A stretch of 64,000 nucleotides of DNA, taken from NCBI RefSeq assembly GCF_033441515.1, contig NZ_JAWQJT010000001.1, positions 62,001 through 126,000 of the forward strand, given 5' to 3'. The translations under genes and the position numbers were made by a program. This DNA comes from Amycolatopsis solani. Lineage in GTDB: Bacteria; Actinomycetota; Actinomycetes; Mycobacteriales; Pseudonocardiaceae. The notes beneath the pieces were generated by a model. It did not search any database and was not told where the DNA came from. It saw only the letters and a program-made list of their open reading frames with translations. Below, piece after piece: positions 16,084-24,186 of this stretch (positions are counted from its first letter, which is position 1; every line of letters begins with the position of its first letter).

Positions 16084-17438
16084 CCGCCCGCGCCCTTCTG
16101 CTTGAGTTCGTCGTTGACCTGCGCGTCGACCGTCTTCAGGCCGGCCACCAGGTCGGGCACCGAACCGGCCTGCCACTTCTCCGCGAAGTCGTTGACGGCC
16201 TTGAGGTGCGCGTCACCGATCGGCGTGGTCTGGTTGGCCACCAGCTTGCCGCTGTCGTAGATGTCGAGGAACGTCTTGAACTGCGGCTGCAGGTCCAGCT
16301 TCGGCGAGGTGAGCGAAGCCTTGGTGCTGGGCACGTTCTTCAGGCCGTTGGCCATGTCCACCAGGGTGTCGGTGTCCAGGGTGACCTGCTTGATCAGCTC
16401 CCACGCGGCGCCGGGGTTCTTGGCGCCCTTGGGGATCGCGATGATCGTGCCGGTGGTGAAGCCGCCGCCGTAGCGGTCGGCCAGCGAGTCGAGCACCGGG
16501 AACGGCGCGGTCTGGTACTTGACGTCGGGGGCCTGGTCCTTGAGGAACGCGGTGCGGAACTCGCCGTCCATGATCATGGCGAGCTTGCCCTTCTGGAAGC
16601 CGTGGTCGGCGGAGTACTCGTCGCCGAGGCCCGCCTTGAACTTCTCGACCTTGTCGTGGCCGCCGTAGAAGTCGATGAGCTGCTTCTGGAACTCGAACAT
16701 CGCCTTCCAGCCGGGGTTGGTGGCGAGGTCCGACTTGCCGTCCTGGCCGAGGAAGGTGGCGCCGAAGTACTGCGCCCAGTACTGCGCCTGGTTGGCGTAG
16801 AAGGGCATCGAGGGCAGGAAACCGGCGACCTTGATCGAGCCGTCCGGGTTGAACTCGGTGAGCTTCTTGGTGTCCTCGAACAACTCCGACAGCGTCTTCG
16901 GCGGCGAGGTGATGCCCTTCGACGCGAACATGTCGGTGTTGTAGTACATCCCGTAGACGTCGGCGAGCATCGGCATCGCGCACCGCTTGCCCTGGTACTC
17001 GGTGTAGTTGCGGACGGCTTCGGGGATTTGGTTCAGGTCGATCTTGTCGCGCTCGATGTAGGGCTTGAGGTCCTGGAAGCTGCCGGTGGAGCACCAGGCG
17101 CCCAGGTTGTCGGTGTAGAACGAGATCGCGACGTCGGGCGGGTTGCCGCCGCGGATCGACTGGGTGAGCTTGTCGTCGTCCTGGTTGCCCTCGTGCTTGA
17201 TTTCGATGTTCGGGTACTTCGCTTTGAGCTTGTTGAGCCCGGCCGTGACCACGCCGTACTCGCGGTCGGTGAACTTCGAGTACACGGTGATCGTGAGCTT
17301 GTCGTCCTTGCCGGGCGCGGCCGCGGCGTCACCCCCGCTCGGGGCGGCGGCGCCGGAACAGGCGCTGGTCAGCAGGACGGACGCCGCGGCGGCGGCCGCA
17401 AGAAGTGCGCCGCGACGGGTCCGGGTGGTAGGGGGCAT
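16080..17438 (-). CDS. sugar-binding lipoprotein of the ABC importer
   Basis: A 452-residue extracellular solute-binding protein (family 1). A twin-basic N-region and hydrophobic core end in the lipobox LTSAC, so Cys about 27 should be lipidated. The mature part shows the usual ITVYSKF start and an SBP hinge pattern. I chose ATG 17438 because a strong AGGAGG lies just upstream. An ATG at 17453 overlaps the regulator stop as ATGA and would add five residues (MRRRA), using the Shine-Dalgarno itself as coding sequence. The ligand is likely a beta-linked di- or oligosaccharide, judged by the GH4 enzyme in the operon. Confidence 0.92.
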   Translation of the reverse strand: MPPTTRTRRGALLAAAAAASVLLTSACSGAAAPSGGDAAAAPGKDDKLTITVYSKFTDREYGVVTAGLNKLKAKYPNIEIKHEGNQDDDKLTQSIRGGNPPDVAISFYTDNLGAWCSTGSFQDLKPYIERDKIDLNQIPEAVRNYTEYQGKRCAMPMLADVYGMYYNTDMFASKGITSPPKTLSELFEDTKKLTEFNPDGSIKVAGFLPSMPFYANQAQYWAQYFGATFLGQDGKSDLATNPGWKAMFEFQKQLIDFYGGHDKVEKFKAGLGDEYSADHGFQKGKLAMIMDGEFRTAFLKDQAPDVKYQTAPFPVLDSLADRYGGGFTTGTIIAIPKGAKNPGAAWELIKQVTLDTDTLVDMANGLKNVPSTKASLTSPKLDLQPQFKTFLDIYDSGKLVANQTTPIGDAHLKAVNDFAEKWQAGSVPDLVAGLKTVDAQVNDELKQKGAGG

Positions 17439-17449
17439 GGCCCTCCTCC

Positions 17450-18670
17450 TCATCGGTTGGGGCTACTCGGGTGCTTGTCCTCGGTCCGGCGTGAGCCGAG
17501 GAGCGTGGGGGTGACGACGCCGAAGACGTCCTCGCGGGTTTTGGCGAGCGCGGACTGCAGCGCGCCCGCGCGAACGGCGTTGCCCTGCACGGAAGCGCAG
17601 CCGACGGGCGTGCGCGGCAGGACGAGTTCGTGCAGCTTTTCCTCGACCAGCGCGGCGAATTCCTCGCCACCCGCGCGGCTGGTGTCCCCGCAGAGGAGCA
17701 CGAGCTGCGGGTCGGCGACGGCGACGAGGTTGGCGACCCCACCGGCGACCCGCTTTGCCAGGTCGTGCCGAAACGGGTGGCGTGGTTCGGTTTTCGCCAC
17801 GGCTTCCCACGCGGTTCCGGCTTCGATGCCGTGCGCGGCGGCGAGGCGGCAGATGGCGGGCGAGTCGACCAGGTTGCCGAACCGGGCGCCGGCCTCGGGC
17901 CAGGCGTCACCGGTGTCCACAGTGGCCGGATCGGGGACGCGCATCCAGTCGATCTCACCGCCACCACCGGTCGCGCCGCGCAGCAGCCGTCGTCCGATCA
18001 CGACGGCGCCGCCGACGCCTTCGGACAGCCACACCATGACGAAGTCGTCGACGTCCTGGGCCTGCCCGACACTCATCTCCTCGACGGCGACGAGGTTGAC
18101 GTCGTTCTCGATGAGGACGTCGACGCCGAGCTCGTCGGAGAGCTTCTGCGGGACGTCGAAGCCGAGCCAGCCGGGGATGTGCGGCGCAGAGGACAGCAGG
18201 CCGGTCCGCGGATCGAACGCCCCCTGCGCGCCGATCACGACGTGAGCCAGGTCTTCTCGCTGGATCCCGGCCTCTCCGGCGACTTTCTGGAGCGCTTCGC
18301 CGAAGGCCCCGACGACGTCGGCCCCTTCGTGCACGGGCAGCGGCGTCCGGTACTCGGCGAGCACGACCCCGGCGACATCGGCGACGACGAAGTCCGCGAA
18401 GTGCGGCGTGAGATCGACAGCGGCGACGAAGGCGAGGCTCCCGTTGGCGGCCCAGAGCTGGGCCCGCGGCCCGCGTCCCCCACCCCGGACCCCGGCCTTG
18501 ACGACGAGATCGTCCAGCTCGAGCCGGGTGATGAGCTGCGCGGTAGCGGGCTTCGAGAGGCCGATGGCGAGCTCGAGTTCAGCGCGGGTCAGCGGGCCTT
18601 CCCGGAGGAGGACCTCGATGGCGGCGCGATCGTTGATCTCGCGCAGCATCCGCGGGCTACCGGCTCGCAC
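17450..18670 (-). CDS. ROK-family transcriptional regulator
   Basis: A 406-residue ROK repressor: N-terminal winged helix (about residues 10-65, LREGPLTRAELELAIGLSKP as the HTH) and a C-terminal sugar-kinase-like domain with GVGGAVVIGRRLLRGATGGGGEI (residues about 220-242 region). The canonical CxCGxxGC zinc site of active ROK kinases is not intact: the segment reads GEIDWMRVPDP without the cysteine cluster. It therefore likely senses sugar but does not phosphorylate it. It heads the operon, 11 bp before the lipoprotein gene, and probably autoregulates. GTG 18670 is preceded by GGGAG; an internal ATG at 18649 is an alternative. Confidence 0.87.
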   Translation of the reverse strand: MRAGSPRMLREINDRAAIEVLLREGPLTRAELELAIGLSKPATAQLITRLELDDLVVKAGVRGGGRGPRAQLWAANGSLAFVAAVDLTPHFADFVVADVAGVVLAEYRTPLPVHEGADVVGAFGEALQKVAGEAGIQREDLAHVVIGAQGAFDPRTGLLSSAPHIPGWLGFDVPQKLSDELGVDVLIENDVNLVAVEEMSVGQAQDVDDFVMVWLSEGVGGAVVIGRRLLRGATGGGGEIDWMRVPDPATVDTGDAWPEAGARFGNLVDSPAICRLAAAHGIEAGTAWEAVAKTEPRHPFRHDLAKRVAGGVANLVAVADPQLVLLCGDTSRAGGEEFAALVEEKLHELVLPRTPVGCASVQGNAVRAGALQSALAKTREDVFGVVTPTLLGSRRTEDKHPSSPNR

Positions 18671-18683
18671 TCGTTGCTCCCGA

Positions 18684-18702
18684 CTTAATTAGGATACTTT
18701 AC
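18684..18702 (-). promoter_or_regulatory. candidate ROK operator / operon promoter
   Basis: An AT-rich word (CTTAATTAGGATACTTTAC on the plus strand) lies just upstream of the ROK gene. Read on the minus strand it contains TATCCT (18696-18691), a plausible -10. ROK operators in actinobacteria tend to be AT-rich words such as TTAG...CTAA flanking AAGTTTCC-like cores, which this resembles only loosely. Confidence 0.4.
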
Positions 18703-18821
18703 AGACGGTTTCCGGGGACTGTAGTGAGCCGGAGCACAGCCGTCAACGGTCTCTTGAAACGTCGAGGTAACGCTTGCCGGGTGACTGGGCCACGTGGCGG
18801 AAACATGCACGGGGCGCAACG

Positions 18822-18854
18822 AAAACGGCCCCGGCGAGTAGCCGGGGCCGTTTT
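18822..18854. terminator. intrinsic terminator after nudC
   Basis: A perfect 14-bp stem (AAAACGGCCCCGGC, 18822-18835, with its complement at 18841-18854) encloses a GAGTA loop and carries A/T runs on both sides. Sited 25 bp beyond the nudC stop, it should end the leftward operon and could also work on the other strand. Confidence 0.9.
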
Positions 18855-18879
18855 CGTCGTCGCACTCTGTGGCGGGTGG

Positions 18880-19899
18880 TTACTCCTCCGCGTCCGCCCA
18901 AGCCTTGAGCATCACGCGGGCGATGGACGAGTTGCCCGGCAGGATGATCTCCGCCGCGCCATCCGCGATCGGCGTCGGCTTCGAACCCTCGCCCCGCACC
19001 GAACTGTTCTCGAACGCCGCCCGCACCTCCGGGCGCGACACCCATAGGGCCTCTTCGATCTCGCCGTCCGCCGGGACCAGGGGCAGCGTCCGGTCCGCTC
19101 GGGCGGTGAAGCCCAGCATGATCGAACGCGGGAACGGCCACGGCTGGCTGCCCAGGTACCGCACGTCGGACACCGATGCCCCGACCTCTTCCCGGATTTC
19201 CCGCACCACGCAGGCTTCCAGGGACTCCCCCGCCTCGACGAAGCCGGCCAGTACCGAATAGCGCCCGGCCGGCCAGATCGGCTGGCGGGCCAGCAGGACG
19301 TGCGAGCCGTTCGTGCCCTCCAGCGAGTGGACCAGGCAGATCACCGCCGGGTCCGTGCGCGGGTACTCCTCGCGGCCGTCGTGGGTGCACTTGCTCGCCC
19401 AGCCGAACTGGATCAGCTCTGTCGGGTGGCCGCAGCGGGTGCAGAACTTGGCCTGGCGGCGCCAGTTCCGCAACGCCTGCGCCGTCGTGAACAAGCCGGC
19501 CGACGTGTCGTCCAGCAGGTCGCCGTAGCCGCGCAGCTCGACCCAGATCTCGCCGTCGGCGGCCGGGACCTCCTCGACGAAACCCCAGCTGCCGGCCATC
19601 TTCACCGTGCCGGCGTCGCCCGACGGGCCGCCCGGGAGCGACCAGTAGTCAGTGTCCTGCCACTCGCCGAGGAAGACCGCGTCCGCGGGCGGCGCAGTAC
19701 CGAAATCGATCGCCTTGCGGAAGGCCAGCACGGACGCCCCCTCGACGACCGGGGTGCGCCCGGTGTCGTCCAGCAGGACGACCCGGGCGTCCGCCCATCG
19801 GGACAACAGGCGCGAAGGGTTGGTGCGCAAGCCTTCCTGGCGGTCCACAGTGGACCGGGACAGGGTGGGCAGGTCCCCCAGCGTGAACGGGACGGACAT
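18880..19899 (-). CDS. nudC: NAD(+) diphosphatase / RNA deNADding enzyme NudC
   Basis: A 339-residue NudC. The Nudix box GFVEAGESLEACVVREIREEVG spans about residues 219-240, and the NudC-specific SQPWPFPRS motif follows it. It hydrolyses NAD(H) to NMN(H) and AMP and can remove NAD caps from RNA. The zinc-ribbon ligands are partly altered: Cys153, Cys156 and Cys171 are present, but the expected fourth Cys (174) is Asp, with His173 adjacent. ATG 19899 overlaps the preceding peptidase stop. It is the last gene of a five-gene operon. M. tuberculosis has nudC as Rv3199c next to a potassium channel gene; here that channel is 18 kb away. Confidence 0.92.
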   Translation of the reverse strand: MSVPFTLGDLPTLSRSTVDRQEGLRTNPSRLLSRWADARVVLLDDTGRTPVVEGASVLAFRKAIDFGTAPPADAVFLGEWQDTDYWSLPGGPSGDAGTVKMAGSWGFVEEVPAADGEIWVELRGYGDLLDDTSAGLFTTAQALRNWRRQAKFCTRCGHPTELIQFGWASKCTHDGREEYPRTDPAVICLVHSLEGTNGSHVLLARQPIWPAGRYSVLAGFVEAGESLEACVVREIREEVGASVSDVRYLGSQPWPFPRSIMLGFTARADRTLPLVPADGEIEEALWVSRPEVRAAFENSSVRGEGSKPTPIADGAAEIILPGNSSIARVMLKAWADAEE

Positions 19900-21278
19900 C
19901 AGGCGGGCTCGCCCACCACGACGTCGCCGAGTGCGAGGAGCTTGCGTTCCAGCACCTCCGCGTCGCCGACGACCACGCCGGTGAACCGCTTGGGGGCGAA
20001 GAACTTCAGCGCCGCTTCGGCCACCTCGTCGGCGGTCACCGCGGCCACCCGTGCCGGGTGCTCGTTCAGCCACTCCAGGCCCAGCCCGGTCGAGGCCAGC
20101 GCGAGCACCTGCCCGGCCAGCCCGGCCTGGGACGACGTCGACGTCAGCAGCGAGCCGATCGCGTACTGCCGCACCGATTCCAGCTCGTCGCCGGTCGGCG
20201 GGACCTGGCCGAGGCGGCCCAGTTCGTATCGGGTTTCCAGCAGCGCCGGAGCGGTCGCGTCAGTCGCGGTGTCCGCGTCGACGTTCACCACCGCGGTGCC
20301 GTCGGTGAACTCGAAGCCCGAGTGCGCGGAGTAGGTGTACCCCTTGTTCTCGCGGATGTTCTCCACCAGCCGCGACGAGAAGTACCCGCCGTAGGCCAGG
20401 TTCGCCAGCTGCAGCGCCGCGTACCCCGGGTCGGTGCGCGGGACGGTCTGCGCCGACAGCCGGATCTGCGACTGGACGGCGCCGGCGCGCGGCACCAGCA
20501 GCACGTTCGGCCCGGTCAGGTCCGGCAGCGCCGGGAGCCGCACGGCGGAGCGGTCGGACGCCCAGCCGCCGAGCACCTTTTCGAGGTCGCCGATGACGGC
20601 GGCGGGGTCGAGGTCGCCGACCAGCACCAGCACCGCGCCGCGCGGCAGGACCGAGGCCTGGTGCAGCGCGCGCACCTGCTCCGGCGTCACGACCGCGACG
20701 TCTTCGGCGCGAGGGACCTCGCGGGTGGCCGGGTGGTCGCCGTAGCGGTGCTTCTGCAGTGCTTCCCGCGCGATCGTGCGGGGCTGCGTCCGCGAGACGG
20801 CGATCCGCTCGACGAGCCGCTCCTTCTCGCGGGCGATCTCGTCGTCGGCGTACGTCGCGCCGGTGAGGACGTCGCCGAGCACGTCGAGGAACGTCGGGAG
20901 CTTGTCGGCGAGCGCGGATCCGGTCAGCACCAGGCGTTCCGGGTCGACGCCGGCGCCGATGTCGCCGCCGATCAGCGCCAGCTCGGCGTCGATCTCGATG
21001 CGGTTGCGCCGCGCGGTGCCGGTGAGGATCGTCTCGGCGAGCACCTCGGCGATCGCCGGGTGCAGCGCGTCGTCGCCCGCGAACGGGATCCACAGCCGCG
21101 CCTCGACCAGCGGCACGGTCGCCTTGCGCACGGCGAGCACGCGCAGGCCGTTGCTCAGTTCGGTGTCCACGTGGGACAGGTCGGCGGCAGCGCGCTGCGC
21201 GCCGAGCGGGGGCAGTGGCCGGGGGCCCTGCGCGGTGCGGCCGATCTCTTCCGCACTGCGGTGCGTTGCCGAAGTCAC
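19899..21278 (-). CDS. M16-family peptidase-like protein without catalytic motif
   Basis: A 459-residue M16 (insulinase/MPP-like) protein. It has two homologous halves and the late family signature RLVENIRENKGYTYSAHSG, but the HxxEH zinc motif is absent from the N-terminal half. It is therefore probably the non-catalytic partner of the active subunit encoded immediately upstream, as in heterodimeric M16 proteases. The GTG at 21278 overlaps the stop of that gene as GTGA, consistent with stoichiometric co-translation. No signal peptide is evident, so action in the cytoplasm is likely. Confidence 0.87.
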   Translation of the reverse strand: MTSATHRSAEEIGRTAQGPRPLPPLGAQRAAADLSHVDTELSNGLRVLAVRKATVPLVEARLWIPFAGDDALHPAIAEVLAETILTGTARRNRIEIDAELALIGGDIGAGVDPERLVLTGSALADKLPTFLDVLGDVLTGATYADDEIAREKERLVERIAVSRTQPRTIAREALQKHRYGDHPATREVPRAEDVAVVTPEQVRALHQASVLPRGAVLVLVGDLDPAAVIGDLEKVLGGWASDRSAVRLPALPDLTGPNVLLVPRAGAVQSQIRLSAQTVPRTDPGYAALQLANLAYGGYFSSRLVENIRENKGYTYSAHSGFEFTDGTAVVNVDADTATDATAPALLETRYELGRLGQVPPTGDELESVRQYAIGSLLTSTSSQAGLAGQVLALASTGLGLEWLNEHPARVAAVTADEVAEAALKFFAPKRFTGVVVGDAEVLERKLLALGDVVVGEPA

Positions 21279-22567
21279 TGCTCGTTGTTCCCTTCCGAAG
21301 CGGGCTTGACCACCAGCACGGCACGCGCGTCCGGGCGCAGCGCCTTCGCCGCCGCCGAGACGGCCTCCGCGGTGACGGCCGACATCCGGTCCGCCAGCCG
21401 GTACACCAGCGACGCGTCGCCGTAGAGCAGCTCGAACGAGCCGAGCGCCAGGGTCCGGGACACCAGGCGGTCGTGCTCCGAGTGCAGGCTCGCCGTCCAG
21501 CGGGCCGTCACCTTGCGCAGCTCTTCGTCGCTCGGCGGCGTTTCGGCGAGCTTCTCGAGCTCGTCGTCCAGCGCGGCGAGCACCTGCTCGCGGGGCACCT
21601 CGTGCGGGTGGATGAGGGTGATGGTGAACGTGTCGGGGTCGCGGGCCTCGAACGGGCCGAACAGCCCGGCGCCGGCGCCGATGTCGACGACCAGCGGCTC
21701 GCGGTGCACCAGCCGCTGCTGGAGGCGGGACCCGTCGCCGTCGGTGAGCACGCCGGCCAGCACGAGGTAGGCCAGGTAGCTGTCGACGTCGTTGATCGGG
21801 TCGGGCATCCGGTAGCCGATGCCGAGCGCGGGCAGCGGGGCGTGCGGGTCGATCGTCTCGCCGCGCAGCTCGGTGGTCGGCAGCGGCTCGGCGAACGACG
21901 GGCGCTCCGGCGCGGGCCGGTGCGGGACGTCGCCGAAGTGCTTCTCGATCAGGTCCTTGGCCGCGCCGACCTCGAAGTCACCGGCCACCGTGAGCACGGC
22001 GTTCGCCGGCGCGTAGTAGGTGTCGAAGAACGCGGCGCAGTCCTCGACCGTGGCGCTCTCGAGGTCCTCGAAGCCGCCGTAGCCGTTGTGCGCGTTGGGG
22101 AACGTCGAGTACAGCACCGGCGGCAGGGTGATCCACGGGAACCCGCCGTACGGCCGGTTCAGCACGTTCAGCCGGATCTCTTCCTTGACGACGTCGATCT
22201 GGTTCGCCAGGTTCTCGGCCGTCAGCTTCGGCGCGCGCATCCTGTCAGCTTCGAGGAACAGCGCGCGCTCGAGCGCGGCGCTGGGCAGGACCTCGAAGTA
22301 GTCGGTGTAGTCCGGGTGGGTCGACCCGTTGAAGGTGCCGCCGCTGGACTGGACGTGCCGGAAGTGCGCGAGCTTCTCGAGGCTCTCGGAGCCCTGGAAC
22401 ATCAGGTGCTCGAAGAGGTGCGCGAAACCGGTGCGCCCCTCCGGCTCGGAGCGGAAACCCACGTCGTAGTGCACGCTGACGCCGACCACCGGCGCGGTCG
22501 CGTCGGGGGCGAGAACCACCCGCAGACCGTTGTCGAGGGTGTATCGGACGAGCTCGGGATCGGCCAT
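21275..22567 (-). CDS. M16-family zinc metallopeptidase, catalytic subunit
   Basis: A 430-residue M16 peptidase with the inverted zinc motif HLFEH near residue 50 and a distal glutamate in VVKEEIRL about 80 residues later, the arrangement needed for catalysis. FNGSTHPDYTDYFE and the central GDFEVGAAKDLIEKHFG are typical of the bacterial family. Substrates are usually small unfolded peptides. It starts with ATG 22567, 9 bp after the DUF2207 gene, and is coupled to the inactive M16 partner. No signal peptide is present. Confidence 0.9.
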   Translation of the reverse strand: MADPELVRYTLDNGLRVVLAPDATAPVVGVSVHYDVGFRSEPEGRTGFAHLFEHLMFQGSESLEKLAHFRHVQSSGGTFNGSTHPDYTDYFEVLPSAALERALFLEADRMRAPKLTAENLANQIDVVKEEIRLNVLNRPYGGFPWITLPPVLYSTFPNAHNGYGGFEDLESATVEDCAAFFDTYYAPANAVLTVAGDFEVGAAKDLIEKHFGDVPHRPAPERPSFAEPLPTTELRGETIDPHAPLPALGIGYRMPDPINDVDSYLAYLVLAGVLTDGDGSRLQQRLVHREPLVVDIGAGAGLFGPFEARDPDTFTITLIHPHEVPREQVLAALDDELEKLAETPPSDEELRKVTARWTASLHSEHDRLVSRTLALGSFELLYGDASLVYRLADRMSAVTAEAVSAAAKALRPDARAVLVVKPASEGNNEQ

Positions 22568-22576
22568 GGCCCCACC

Positions 22577-24184
22577 CTACGACGGCGGAGCGGGTTCCGG
22601 CGTCCGGCCTCGGGAGTGGGAAACCGGGTTCTCACCCGGTTTCCCGCCCGCGACGTCGACGAGGTGGGCGCGGCGGGCGCCGGCGAACGCGCCCGCGAGC
22701 GCCGCCGCGAAGGATCCGGCCTGGTCAGGGCCGATTTCGCCGGCGTGCCAGTACACCCGCGGCGGGTGCGGGAGTGCGGCGAAGGCGGCGACCCACGGCG
22801 CCAGTTCGCCCAGAGCTGACGCGTACGGGAGCCCTCGCGAGAAGACGAGCTCGCGCTGCGGCTTCGTCAGGTCCTCGGGCTTGGCCGACGCCAGCTGGGC
22901 GGCGACGCCGCGAAGGCGCCGGGCCACGTCGGTGCCCGCCCGCCGCCGCGCGGGCAGCGCGGCCGACGTCACGACGGCGGCGACCCCGGCCAGCGCCAGG
23001 ATCACGCCGAGCTGGGCGTAGCCGACGGTGAGCGCGAGCAGCACGGTGAGGAACAGGCCGTAGAAGACGACCCGGATCCCCGCCCGGCCGAGCCGGCGGG
23101 GCTCGCGGACGACCCAGCCGCGGCGGACGGCGTCGGCGTGCAGGGCGTCGTCGACGTCGACGTGCCGGCGGCGCAGCTCGGCGACCGCCCCGGTGTCCTC
23201 GGCCGCCGCGAACACCGCACGTTCGAAGGCCGTCAGGTGCTCGTCGGGCGGGTTGCGGCGGGTCAGCCGCCAGTCACCGTCCCCGGCGCTCACCCACAGG
23301 TAGTTGCGGACGGCGAGGTCGAGCACGGTCGCGGCCAGGTCGGCGGGCCCCGGGCGCCCGTGCAGCAGGAGGCCGGCGTGCCCCGGCAGCACCCCTTCCG
23401 GCGACGCGAACTCGCCCCCCTCCGTCACTTTCACGTGAAAGTGCGCACCTGGGGGCCGCACTTTCACGTGAAAGTGCCGGGCGCGCCAGACCAGGGCGGC
23501 CGTCAGGAGCAGGAGCGCGCCGAAGCCGGCCCAGGCCCAGCCGACCGGGGCGGTGAGCACGAACGCGCCCGCGATCGTCTCGGCCGGCACCACGACGGCG
23601 TTGGCGGGCACGGTCCCCACGGGCAGCTCGACGGTCGTCGTCATGCGCTGCCCCGCGGCCAGGTTCTGCTGGCTGAACCGGGTCAGCCCGGCGTGGTCGA
23701 TCTGCGCGGCGCCGCACGGGAAGTCGGAGTCCGGCGGGCCGGCGAGGCAGTCGACCGCGACCGGGATCTTCGGCGCGGCGAAGGAGGCGCGGAGGAACTT
23801 CAGCTCGGTGCTCCAGCCGCCGGCCAGCTCCCAGGTGACCCGGTCGCCGGCCACCGCACCGTCCACTGTGTACCGGAGGATCGAGGTGCCGGAGGTGAGG
23901 TGGACGGTGAAGGCGTCCTCGGCCACGTTCGCCGTCCCACTGCCTTCGAGGACGACGTCGCGGACCTGGTAGAGGCGGTCCCTGTGGTGGGGCGCGGCGA
24001 CGCGCAACGCGACCCGGCGGTCCATCGTGACGCCGTTGGGCACCGAGATCGCTTCCGCGACCGACAGCGAGCCGTCGCGCTCGAGCTTGAGCTGGATCTC
24101 GGCGCTCTGCGGCAGGGTGGGCAGCGGCGGCTGCTCGAGCGGTGCCGCGGTGAGGAAGAGCGCGAGCGCGGCCGCGGCGAGCAC
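22577..24184 (-). CDS. DUF2207 membrane protein with in-frame repeat insertions
   Basis: This 535-residue protein has an N-terminal hydrophobic signal helix, an extracellular beta-rich DUF2207 domain (about 30-205), a transmembrane helix (about 217-234), a cytoplasmic region, two more helices near 365-400, and a soluble C-terminus. Its tandem paralogue (24187-25905) aligns along the whole length. Two 18-bp palindromes encode HFHVKV at residues 237-242 and 248-253, directly after the first internal helix, where the paralogue has unrelated Lys/Arg-rich sequence. The 3' end runs through another palindrome (22618-22645). GTG 24184 lies 2 bp after the paralogue's stop. Function is unknown; membrane-surface sensing or scaffolding is speculation. 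Confidence 0.82.
   Translation of the reverse strand: MLAAAALALFLTAAPLEQPPLPTLPQSAEIQLKLERDGSLSVAEAISVPNGVTMDRRVALRVAAPHHRDRLYQVRDVVLEGSGTANVAEDAFTVHLTSGTSILRYTVDGAVAGDRVTWELAGGWSTELKFLRASFAAPKIPVAVDCLAGPPDSDFPCGAAQIDHAGLTRFSQQNLAAGQRMTTTVELPVGTVPANAVVVPAETIAGAFVLTAPVGWAWAGFGALLLLTAALVWRARHFHVKVRPPGAHFHVKVTEGGEFASPEGVLPGHAGLLLHGRPGPADLAATVLDLAVRNYLWVSAGDGDWRLTRRNPPDEHLTAFERAVFAAAEDTGAVAELRRRHVDVDDALHADAVRRGWVVREPRRLGRAGIRVVFYGLFLTVLLALTVGYAQLGVILALAGVAAVVTSAALPARRRAGTDVARRLRGVAAQLASAKPEDLTKPQRELVFSRGLPYASALGELAPWVAAFAALPHPPRVYWHAGEIGPDQAGSFAAALAGAFAGARRAHLVDVAGGKPGENPVSHSRGRTPEPAPPS
22618..22645. repeat. GTGGGAAACCGGGT...ACCCGGTTTCCC palindrome inside the DUF2207 3' end
   Basis: Two perfect 12-bp arms (22618-22629 and 22634-22645) flank a TCTC loop. 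The element encodes part of the last 22 residues of the DUF2207 protein. Its GAGTGGGAAA-CGGGTT build matches the longer inverted repeat in the adnA-adnB spacer, so it looks like a member of the same family that has become coding. Confidence 0.6.
23426..23476. repeat. two 18-bp CACTTTCACGTGAAAGTG palindromes, in frame in a gene
   Basis: Perfect 18-bp palindromes at 23426-23443 and 23459-23476 start 33 bp apart (11 codons). Being palindromic and six codons long, each reads HFHVKV in the gene's frame, with the AT-rich codons TTT and AAA, which stand out in this high-GC genome. A slightly degenerate third copy is intergenic at 11047-11064. Confidence 0.85.
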
Positions 24185-24186
24185 GG

